A DNA stretch of 6,808 bases from Clostridia bacterium (GTDB taxonomy: Bacteria; Bacillota; Clostridia; Oscillospirales; CAG-272). The notes under the pieces are model-generated. The model did not search any database. It was given only the letters and a program-made list of their open reading frames with translations, and had not been told where the DNA came from. A program made the position numbers and the translations under genes. Numbering within the stretch: position 1 is the first letter of the stretch; each line of letters begins with the position of its first letter. Positions 1 through 4,896 of this stretch are shown here, piece by piece. The stretch covers positions 1-6,808 of the forward strand of contig JAGCYR010000076.1 in the NCBI GenBank assembly GCA_017960705.1. The letters run 5' to 3'.

Positions 1-413
1 ATCAGAACCGTCGAGGGGTACGCGGCGGTGCCGCCCGGAACGTACAGACCGACGCGCTCGATCGGCGTGATCTTCTGTCCCGTGACTTTTCCCCACTGGG
101 GTTTGCCGATTTGGAATCCCTCGCGCACCTGTTTTTTGTGGAACGCGCGGATATTCTCCGCGGCTTCCTGAAGTACCGCAAGGAACGCGGGTCCGACGGT
201 CTTGTACGCCTCGTCGATCTCCTCGCGGGAGACGGAAAGAGAGTCGAGTTTCACCCCGTCGAAACGCTCGGTACAGTCGCGGAGCGCCCTGTCGCCGCCC
301 GCCCGGACCTCTGCGATGATACTCGCGACGGCGTCCGAGACGTTCGCCGTGGGGTTGTCGCGGGCGAAGATCTCCTCGTTCGAGACCTCGCCCATTCTGA
401 AGATCTTAATCAT
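1..413 (-). CDS. hisD: Histidinol dehydrogenase HisD, N-terminal part (cut by window edge)
   Basis: HisD oxidises L-histidinol to L-histidine in two NAD-dependent steps, the last reactions of histidine synthesis, in the cytoplasm with a bound zinc. Only the first 137 codons are present; the reading frame is open to base 1, so the C-terminal active-site residues are not visible. The protein starts MIKIFRMGEVSNEE and contains the characteristic HisD stretch ERVGLYVPGGTAAYPSTVL at about residues 117-135, which is close to the family signature; this makes the identification firm. The ATG at 413-411 overlaps the end of hisG by 8 bases (ATGATTAA). No strong Shine-Dalgarno precedes it, only a weak GGTGA, so translation probably depends on ribosomes finishing hisG. 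It is the fourth gene of the his operon, which continues beyond the left edge. Confidence 0.96.
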   Translation of the reverse strand, partial: MIKIFRMGEVSNEEIFARDNPTANVSDAVASIIAEVRAGGDRALRDCTERFDGVKLDSLSVSREEIDEAYKTVGPAFLAVLQEAAENIRAFHKKQVREGFQIGKPQWGKVTGQKITPIERVGLYVPGGTAAYPSTVL

Positions 414-1035
414 TTTCGGTCACCAGTTCTTTCATTTTCTCCGTGATCTTTCCGATCTCGCCGGAGAGGAAGCGGAAGCTTGATTTGTTGGCGATCAGCC
501 GCGCGCTGATCGGGAAGATCTCGGCTTTGACCTCGAGATCGTTTTCGCGGAGGGTCGTGCCGGTCTCGACGATGTCGACGATGACGTCGGAGAGCCCGAG
601 GATGGGGGCGAGTTCGATCGAACCGTTCAACTTGATGACGTCGATATCGCGCCCGATCCCCTCGTAGTAACTCGAGGCGACGTTCGGAAATTTGGTCGCG
701 ACGCGGAGGGTTTTGGTGTTATCGTCGTGAAAATCCTTCTTCGCGGCGACCGCCATCCGGCATTTCCCGAGTCCGAGGTCGAGCAGTTCGTAGACGTCGG
801 GGGCGTATTCGAGGATGATGTCCTTCCCTGCCACGCCGAGGTCAGCCGCCCCGCGTTCGACGTAGATCTGAACGTCCGAGGGCTTCACCCAGAAGAAGCG
901 GACGCCGGTCTTTTCGTTCTCGAAGATCAGTTTCCGGTTCTTTTCGCGGATCGAGGGGCAATCGAAGCCCGCCCGCTCGAAAAGATCGTAGACGGTCTCG
1001 CCGAGCCGTCCTTTCGGCAGAGCGATGTTCAGCAT
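406..1035 (-). CDS. hisG: ATP phosphoribosyltransferase catalytic subunit, short form (HisG-S)
   Basis: HisG condenses ATP with PRPP to give phosphoribosyl-ATP, the committed step of histidine synthesis. At 209 residues it is the short form, which lacks the C-terminal regulatory domain of the long (about 300 aa) enzymes and needs HisZ for activity and for histidine feedback. Visible motifs are LPKGRLG at residues 6-12, GAADLGVAGKD at 62-72, RVATKFPN at 111-118, and the PRPP-binding loop DIVETGTTLREN around 154-165, preceded by GSIELAPILGLSD. The ATG at 1035-1033 follows a good AAGGAGG at 1049-1043. It overlaps the hisZ stop by 7 bases (ATGCTGA), and its own stop overlaps hisD. Catalytic and regulatory subunits are therefore encoded side by side and are probably made in matched amounts. 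Confidence 0.98.
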   Translation of the reverse strand: MLNIALPKGRLGETVYDLFERAGFDCPSIREKNRKLIFENEKTGVRFFWVKPSDVQIYVERGAADLGVAGKDIILEYAPDVYELLDLGLGKCRMAVAAKKDFHDDNTKTLRVATKFPNVASSYYEGIGRDIDVIKLNGSIELAPILGLSDVIVDIVETGTTLRENDLEVKAEIFPISARLIANKSSFRFLSGEIGKITEKMKELVTEND

Positions 1036-2123
1036 TTCTTGCCCTCCTTCCGCATGTCTTTCAGTTCCTTGTATCGGAGTTTTTCGGGGATCGCGCGGAG
1101 CGCCGAGCAGCTCTTGCCCGCCCGTCTGATCGCGTCCGCCGCTTTCGCGACGTCCTTCGGATCGCAGGTCTCGTCGTAGAGGAGCGCCACGTCGAGATCC
1201 GCCCCCCCGTCGTTTTCGTCAAGCGCCTCGAGCAGATCAAGGTAGATCGCGAATCCGACGGCGCGGGAGGTGCGCCCGAGCTTCTCCATCATCCCGTCGT
1301 ACTGACCGCCCGAGAGGACGTCGGATGCGATGCCGCGGAGGAAACCCTTGAAAATGAAGCCGTTGTAGTAGTTGACGTCGCCCGTCAGACTGAAATCGAA
1401 GCAGATCTTGTCGGCGCAGGGCGAATCCGAAAGCAGAGCGGCGAGCCGTCCGACCTCTTTTGCCGCCGGGGTGTCCGGCAGGGTCGAGAGAAACGCGGGG
1501 GCGTCCTTGGGGGCAAAGTTCGCGGAGAGCAGACGGCAGAGCGCATCGTAACCCTCGGCGGAAACGCCCGATTCGTCGCACGCGGTTTTCAGGTCGTGGG
1601 CGTTCTTGCCCGCGATGCAGCCGCTCGCGATCTCAAGGAACGAGGGGTCCTTCGAGACGCACTCGATCACCTCGGTGAGCAGCCCAAGGTGCGAGACGGT
1701 CAGCCGGTATTCCCCGCCGATCTTTCCGAGACTCTCCGCCGCAAGGACGATCGCCTCGTAGACGTCGTAGAGATCGACCTCTCCTATGCACTCCAGCCCC
1801 GCCTGCCGGATCTCCTTGAAGCGGTGGGTGCTCTTCGAGACGCGGTAGACGTTCTCGTCGTAATACACTTTCTGTTTCTCGCCGGGTCTGTCCTCGCCGC
1901 CCTTGATGATCGAGAGCGTGACGTCGGGCTTTAAGGCGAGCATCTTTCCGTTGGTGTCGTTGAACGCGATGACGCGGTCGCCGACCATAAACTCCTTGTT
2001 GCGGACGTAGAGTTCGTATTCCTCGAACTTCGACATCCGGTAGGGGCGGTAGCCGTAGCGCCGGTAAAGGTCGCGCAGCTCGAACACGACCCGCTCCTCG
2101 CGGGTGAGTACGGCGTCGTTCAT
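1029..2123 (-). CDS. hisZ: ATP phosphoribosyltransferase regulatory subunit HisZ
   Basis: HisZ is a paralogue of histidyl-tRNA synthetase that lost tRNA charging and became the regulatory partner of short HisG, forming a mixed hetero-oligomer that senses histidine. The 364-residue protein shows the class II synthetase fold: ALKPDVTLSI at 63-72, the motif 2-like segment YRVSKSTHRFKEIRQAGLECIG at 93-114 (here split as YRVSKSTHRF and KEIRQAGLECIG), and the motif 3-like GGQYDGMMEKLG and AVGFAIYLDLL at 272-298. The catalytic HisRS stretch LVRGLDYY is replaced by SLTGDVNYY at about 245-253, so the key arginine is absent, which separates HisZ from HisRS. The start at 2123 overlaps the upstream stop as ATGA and has AAGGAG at 2137-2132, 8 bases away. 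An in-frame upstream ATG at 2216 would only add residues overlapping the regulator gene and was not used. Confidence 0.96.
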   Translation of the reverse strand: MNDAVLTREERVVFELRDLYRRYGYRPYRMSKFEEYELYVRNKEFMVGDRVIAFNDTNGKMLALKPDVTLSIIKGGEDRPGEKQKVYYDENVYRVSKSTHRFKEIRQAGLECIGEVDLYDVYEAIVLAAESLGKIGGEYRLTVSHLGLLTEVIECVSKDPSFLEIASGCIAGKNAHDLKTACDESGVSAEGYDALCRLLSANFAPKDAPAFLSTLPDTPAAKEVGRLAALLSDSPCADKICFDFSLTGDVNYYNGFIFKGFLRGIASDVLSGGQYDGMMEKLGRTSRAVGFAIYLDLLEALDENDGGADLDVALLYDETCDPKDVAKAADAIRRAGKSCSALRAIPEKLRYKELKDMRKEGKKC

Positions 2124-2443
2124 TTCGTTTTCTCCTTGTCTTCCTTGGTCTTTTTGTCGGCGGCTTTCAGGCGATCGAGCACGGTGCGGTAGCCGCCGGG
2201 GCCGTATTCGTAGCACTTGTTCACGCGGCTGATGGTCGCGGTGCTGGCGCCGGTCGCGTCGCGGATCGACAGATAGCTGACGCCCTCGTCAAGCATCCGT
2301 GCGACAGACAGACGCTGGGCAAGATCCAGGATCTCCTTGACCGTCGCGACGTCGTCGAGGAACGCGTAGGCTTCCTCGCGGGTCGTAAGCGACAGCAGCG
2401 CGTCGCAGAGCAGGTCGGTGCTCTCGTTATGCCAATGGCTCAT
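2120..2443 (-). CDS. yerC: TrpR-like transcriptional regulator, YerC/YecD family (HisR-like)
   Basis: This is a 107-residue protein of the TrpR superfamily, YerC/YecD branch. The core is helical, with a helix-turn-helix around residues 56-78: SYLSIRDATGASTATISRV closely matches the family signature GASTATISRV. Ahead of it, EILDLAQRLSVARMLDEG at 37-54 matches the helix that precedes the HTH in TrpR relatives. The tail (about 94-107) is lysine-rich and probably disordered. Comparative genomics of Firmicutes has assigned this family to control of histidine genes under the name HisR; its place as first gene of a his operon fits that role, so autoregulation through the leader repeats at 2537-2590 is inferred. 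The ligand is unknown from sequence; histidine is the obvious guess. The start at 2443 is set by AGGAGG at 2455-2450, 6 bases upstream. Its stop overlaps hisZ by 4 bases. Confidence 0.92.
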   Translation of the reverse strand: MSHWHNESTDLLCDALLSLTTREEAYAFLDDVATVKEILDLAQRLSVARMLDEGVSYLSIRDATGASTATISRVNKCYEYGPGGYRTVLDRLKAADKKTKEDKEKTK

Positions 2444-2449
2444 AGTGTT

Positions 2450-2455
2450 CCTCCT
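2450..2455 (-). promoter_or_regulatory. Ribosome binding site of the his operon's first gene
   Basis: Read on the minus strand, AGGAGG lies 6 bases before the ATG at 2443. It is the strongest Shine-Dalgarno on this strand and fixes the start of the TrpR-like regulator. A short CGCT/AGCG pairing just upstream (in CGCTCGATAAGAATAGCG) is too weak to call a sequestering hairpin. Confidence 0.85.
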
Positions 2456-2536
2456 CGCTATTCTTATCGAGCGGTTTCGTTGTGCGGGGATCCGCGGTTT
2501 TCGCGATAGCCGCCGAACGCGTCTTCGCCGCGGCGA

Positions 2537-2590
2537 TTCAGCGGTTTAACGCTTTATCACTTTAGCGTTTTAGCGATTCAGCGCGCTAAA
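2537..2590. repeat. Octamer tandem repeat array with terminal palindrome in the his leader (candidate operator)
   Basis: On the plus strand six consecutive 8-base units begin at 2537, 2545, 2553, 2561, 2569 and 2577: TTCAGCGG, TTTAACGC, TTTATCAC, TTTAGCGT, TTTAGCGA, TTCAGCGC. The consensus is TTYAGCGN. The last unit abuts an inverted copy, giving the 14-base near-palindrome TTCAGCGCGCTAAA at 2577-2590 with one mismatched pair. A wider inverted repeat TTTAGCG(8 bases)CGCTAAA spans 2569-2590. The array occupies roughly +3 to +57 relative to the transcription start inferred from the his promoter, a natural place for a repressor. TrpR-type proteins bind palindromes as dimers and can load in tandem, which suits this layout. 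The repeats and spacing are directly visible; the link to the YerC/HisR-like protein is inference. It could instead be a slippage-generated microsatellite without function. Confidence 0.6.
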
Positions 2591-2599
2591 CTACGAATG

Positions 2600-2628
2600 A
2601 TAATACCACAGACGGTGCGCTTTGTCAA
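2600..2628 (-). promoter_or_regulatory. Sigma-A promoter of the his operon
   Basis: On the minus strand the -35 is TTGACA (2628-2623), the spacer is 17 bases, and the -10 is TATTAT (2605-2600) preceded by TGG, an extended -10. Transcription should begin near 2593, giving a leader of about 150 bases before the regulator ATG at 2443. The -35 is perfect and the -10 differs by one base from consensus. No T-box motif, histidine-rich leader peptide or terminator hairpin with a U-tract was found in this leader, so repressor control is the more likely mode. Confidence 0.88.
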
Positions 2629-2756
2629 GGGGGAAAGGGCGTTTTTTCAAAAAAGATAAGGATTTTTTCGGGAACGGTACTATAAACAAGTGAAAAGGAA
2701 TGCGTGAAACGCCACACGGCTACGGCTACATTTTTATATTTATGTCGGATTGGCGC
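2629..2756. other. AT-rich spacer between the divergent his and pyr promoters
   Basis: The 128 bases between the two -35 boxes hold no credible gene. Phased A/T tracts are visible at 2642-2654 (TTTTTTCAAAAAA) and 2662-2669, and a second AT-rich patch at 2730-2744 (TTTTTATATTTATG). Relative to the inferred starts these lie about -48 to -75 of the his promoter and about -48 to -62 of the pyr promoter, so they could act as UP-element-like or curved DNA for each. A perfect tandem CGGCTA pair sits at 2717-2728. No clear operator palindrome was seen here. Confidence 0.5.
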
Positions 2757-2785
2757 TTGACAAACGCGGGGGCGCGTGTTATAAT
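2757..2785 (+). promoter_or_regulatory. Sigma-A promoter of the pyr operon
   Basis: TTGACA at 2757-2762, a 17-base spacer and TATAAT at 2780-2785 are a perfect consensus pair, and TGT just before the -10 adds an extended -10 element. The start should fall near 2792, immediately before the PyrR-binding hairpin, giving a leader of about 120 bases. A promoter this strong fits control exerted downstream by attenuation rather than by activation. Confidence 0.93.
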
Positions 2786-2793
2786 ACTTGCGA

Positions 2794-2830
2794 GATTCTT
2801 TAAGAGGGTCCCGTGAGGCCGTCAAGAATT
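2794..2830 (+). promoter_or_regulatory. PyrR-binding RNA hairpin (anti-antiterminator) of the pyr leader
   Basis: The RNA folds with a lower stem GAUUCUU (2794-2800) paired with AAGAAUU (2824-2830), an asymmetric purine-rich bulge UAAGAG on the 5' side, and an upper stem GGUC (2807-2810) with GGCC (2817-2820). These enclose the hexaloop CCGUGA, which fits the PyrR loop pattern CNGNGA. The stretch GGUCCCGUGAGGCC matches the known PyrR recognition consensus ARUCCNGNGAGGYU at 12 of 14 places. The two differences pair with each other (A-U replaced by G-C), so they keep the stem. PyrR with bound UMP would stabilise this hairpin and prevent the antiterminator. No pyrR gene is in the window. A GTG inside the hairpin at 2813 opens an in-frame extension of pyrC but is not a real start. 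Confidence 0.87.
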
Positions 2831-2878
2831 GCAACTGAATCGGACCGACGAGTCCTTTTTTCGGACTGCTTTTCTTGG
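2822..2878 (+). promoter_or_regulatory. Antiterminator structure of the pyr attenuator
   Basis: CAAGAAUUGCA (2823-2833) can pair with UGCUUUUCUUG (2867-2877) at 9 of 11 positions, interrupted only by two U-U mismatches; U2822 with G2878 adds a wobble. The enclosed segment forms a small GGAC/GUCC hairpin (2842-2845 with 2852-2855). The left arm is the 3' arm of the PyrR hairpin and the right arm is the 5' arm and loop of the terminator. This structure is therefore mutually exclusive with both, which is the classical Bacillus pyr logic: without PyrR-UMP it forms and transcription reads into pyrC. AGUCC/GGACU (2851-2855 with 2863-2867) is an alternative pairing that would also block the terminator. 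Confidence 0.7.
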
Positions 2879-2897
2879 GCGAAAAGCGGTTATTTTT
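2864..2897 (+). terminator. Intrinsic terminator of the pyr attenuator
   Basis: An 11-pair stem GACUGCUUUUC (2864-2874) with GAAAAGCGGUU (2881-2891), including two G-U wobbles, closes the hexaloop UUGGGC. It is followed by A and then five U (2893-2897). It ends just before the pyrC Shine-Dalgarno GGGAGGG at 2904-2910. With the PyrR hairpin formed it should stop transcription upstream of pyrC; with the antiterminator formed its 5' arm is occupied. The U-run is short and the stem is A-U rich near the loop, so efficiency may be moderate. Confidence 0.8.
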
Positions 2898-2914
2898 ATA
2901 AGTGGGAGGGCGTC

Positions 2915-4162
2915 ATGATCTACCTTTGCGGCGTAACGGACTATTTGACGGAGCAAAACGGTCGCCCGATTTATCCCGCCGACCTCTCGTTTCCGATCCC
3001 CACTCCTTCCGACCTCTCTTTTCACGGCGAACGATTCGCACTTTTACCCGGTCTTGCAGACATACATGTTCATCTGCGGGAGCCGGGTTTTTCTTATAAA
3101 GAGACGATCCGCACGGGTTCTCAAGCCGCGGCGCGCGGCGGGTTTACCACGGTGTGCGCGATGCCGAACCTCGACCCCGTCCCCGACAGCCGGGAGCATC
3201 TATCCAAGGAACTCGCCCTGATCGAGCGGGACGCCGTGATCGAGGTGCTGCCCTACGGCGCGCTGACGGTCGGGGAGGGGGGGCTCGCCCTCTCGGATAT
3301 GGACGAGATCGCGCCGTCGGTCGTCGCCTTCTCGGACGACGGGCGCGGGGTGCAGAACGAGGACGTAATGCGCGAGGCGATGCAGCGGGCGAAGGCGCTC
3401 GGGAAAGTGGTCGTCGCGCACTGCGAGGACAATTCCCTGCTCTGCGGCGGGTATATCCACGACGGGACGTATTGCAAAGAACACGGACACAAAGGGATCG
3501 TCTCGGCGTCGGAATGGAAAGCCGTCGAACGCGACCTTGAATTGGTACGCGAAACCGGCTGCGCCTACCACGTCTGCCACGTCTCGGCAAAAGAGACGGT
3601 GGAACTGATCCGGCGGGCAAAAGCGGAGGGGCTGGACGTGACCTGCGAGACCGCGCCGCACTACCTGCTGCTCGACGATTCGCAGCTACAAGAGGACGGA
3701 CGATTCAAAATGAATCCGCCGATCCGGGACAAGTCCGACCGGGACGCCCTGATCGCGGGGCTGCTCGACGGAACGATCGATATGATCGTGACCGATCACG
3801 CGCCGCACTCCGCCGAGGAAAAGAGCCGCGGGCTGGCGGGCTCCCCCATGGGGATCGTGGGGCTCGAGACCTCGTTTCCCCTGCTCTACACCTACCTCGT
3901 GCTGCCGGGGGTAATCACGCTCCCGCGTCTGCTTGAGCTGACGTGCTGCAATCCGAAAAAGCGCTTCGGGATCCCCGAACGAAAAGACGACTTCACGGTG
4001 TTCGACCTCTCGGCGCGCTACAAAGTCGACCCCGCCGACTTCCTCTCGATGGGCAAAAGCACTCCCTTCGCGGGATGGGAGGTCGCGGGAAAATGTATGT
4101 TGACCGTCTCGCGGGGAAAAATCGCCTACCTTGACCCGGAATCGAAAGCGAGGACCAAATGA
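2915..4162 (+). CDS. pyrC: Dihydroorotase, class I (PyrC)
   Basis: PyrC cyclises N-carbamoyl-L-aspartate to dihydroorotate, step three of UMP synthesis, using a metal centre in a TIM-barrel amidohydrolase. The 415 residues show the expected ligands and motifs: DIHVHLREPG at 49-58 (His51, His53), FSDDG at 139-143 (bridging Asp), AHCED at 168-172, CHVSAKE at 221-227, CETAPHY at 244-250, MNPPIRDKSDRDAL at 266-279 and VTDHAPHSAEEK at 292-303. These mark the class I type that uses Asp rather than a carboxylated lysine as metal bridge. The ATG at 2915 is chosen because GGGAGGG lies 4 bases upstream and the protein then begins as in relatives; an in-frame extension back to a GTG at 2813 would run through the attenuator. 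Codon use is odd: 32 of the first 70 codons end in A or T, against 5 of the next 70. It is first in the pyr operon and its stop overlaps pyrK as ATGA. Confidence 0.97.
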   Translation: MIYLCGVTDYLTEQNGRPIYPADLSFPIPTPSDLSFHGERFALLPGLADIHVHLREPGFSYKETIRTGSQAAARGGFTTVCAMPNLDPVPDSREHLSKELALIERDAVIEVLPYGALTVGEGGLALSDMDEIAPSVVAFSDDGRGVQNEDVMREAMQRAKALGKVVVAHCEDNSLLCGGYIHDGTYCKEHGHKGIVSASEWKAVERDLELVRETGCAYHVCHVSAKETVELIRRAKAEGLDVTCETAPHYLLLDDSQLQEDGRFKMNPPIRDKSDRDALIAGLLDGTIDMIVTDHAPHSAEEKSRGLAGSPMGIVGLETSFPLLYTYLVLPGVITLPRLLELTCCNPKKRFGIPERKDDFTVFDLSARYKVDPADFLSMGKSTPFAGWEVAGKCMLTVSRGKIAYLDPESKARTK

Positions 4163-4896
4163 AACAAACCGTTCTGACCGTACAAACGAACGAGCCGATC
4201 GCGAAAAGCGTCTATCGGATGACGCTTACGGGCGACCTCTCGGCGATCACACGCCCCGGGCAGTTCGTCAACCTGAAGCTCGACGGGTTCTACCTGCGCC
4301 GCCCGATCTCGGTTTGCGACAAAGACGGCGACACGCTGACGCTGATCTACAAGGTCGTGGGCGACGGAACCCGGACGATGGCGGGCTACGGAAAAGGAAA
4401 AGAGATCGACTGTCTTCTCGGGCTCGGAAACGGCTACGATACCGCCCTCTCGGGGAACGCCCCCCTCTTGGTCGGGGGCGGGGTCGGGGTGCCGCCGCTC
4501 TTTTGGCTCGCGCGGACGCTGATCGCGGAGGGCAAGCGCGTGACGGCGATCCTCGGCTTCAACACCGAAGACGAGGTGTTCTACGAAAACGAGTTCCGGG
4601 CGCTTGGCGCAAAGGTCGTCGTGACCACGGTAGACGGGTCGTACGGACAAAAGGGATTCGTCACCGATGCGCTCGCGGGGCTCGACTACACCTACGTTTA
4701 CACCTGCGGTCCGGAACCGATGCTGAAGGCGCTCTACCGGGCGGCGAAGGTCGACGGACAGTACAGCTTCGAGCGCCGGATGGGCTGCGGGTTCGGCGCG
4801 TGTATGGGTTGCACCTGCAAAACCGTCGCGGGCAACAAGCGGATCTGCCGCGAGGGACCGGTTCTGAAACGGGGGGAGATACTATGGGAAGACTGA
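4159..4896 (+). CDS. pyrK: Dihydroorotate dehydrogenase type 1B electron-transfer subunit (PyrK)
   Basis: PyrK carries FAD and a [2Fe-2S] cluster and passes electrons from the FMN of PyrD to NAD+, so that dihydroorotate oxidation is NAD-linked and needs no oxygen or quinone. The 245-residue protein has the ferredoxin-reductase layout: FAD-domain motif YLRRPISVCD at 45-54, the pyridine-nucleotide region GGGVGVPPL at 106-114, TCGPEPML at 182-189, and the C-terminal cysteine set C210-x4-C215-x2-C218-x11-C230 (with C220 also present) in GCGFGACMGCTCK. All four cluster ligands are present, so it should be functional. The ATG at 4159 overlaps the pyrC stop by 4 bases with GAGGA 4 bases upstream, and its own end overlaps pyrD by 13 bases, so the two subunits of the complex are translationally linked. 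Confidence 0.97.
   Translation: MKQTVLTVQTNEPIAKSVYRMTLTGDLSAITRPGQFVNLKLDGFYLRRPISVCDKDGDTLTLIYKVVGDGTRTMAGYGKGKEIDCLLGLGNGYDTALSGNAPLLVGGGVGVPPLFWLARTLIAEGKRVTAILGFNTEDEVFYENEFRALGAKVVVTTVDGSYGQKGFVTDALAGLDYTYVYTCGPEPMLKALYRAAKVDGQYSFERRMGCGFGACMGCTCKTVAGNKRICREGPVLKRGEILWED

Noticed and set aside
2124..2216. N-terminal extension of HisZ from an ATG at 2216
   Set aside because: The added 31 residues are an arginine-rich shadow of the regulator gene; the ATG at 2123 has AAGGAG and the usual ATGA overlap.
2444..2593. T-box riboswitch or histidine leader-peptide attenuator in the his leader
   Set aside because: No T-box core motif (AGGGUGGNACCGCG-like), no run of histidine codons after a start codon, and no terminator hairpin with a U-tract was found. 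GC-rich inverted repeats near 2500-2535 exist but lack a U-tract.
2642..2669. Possible bidirectional terminator in TTTTTTCAAAAAA and nearby T-run
   Set aside because: There is no GC stem, and it lies between two divergent promoters where no transcript needs ending; curved or UP-like DNA is the simpler reading.
2625..2834. 69-residue minus-strand open frame across the intergenic region
   Set aside because: It covers the pyr promoter, the pyr hairpin and the his -35 box, has no recognisable motif, and is better explained as control DNA.
2813..2914. In-frame GTG extension of pyrC adding 34 residues
   Set aside because: It begins inside the PyrR-binding hairpin and runs through the attenuator and terminator, has no homology to dihydroorotase N-termini, and the ATG at 2915 has a good ribosome site.
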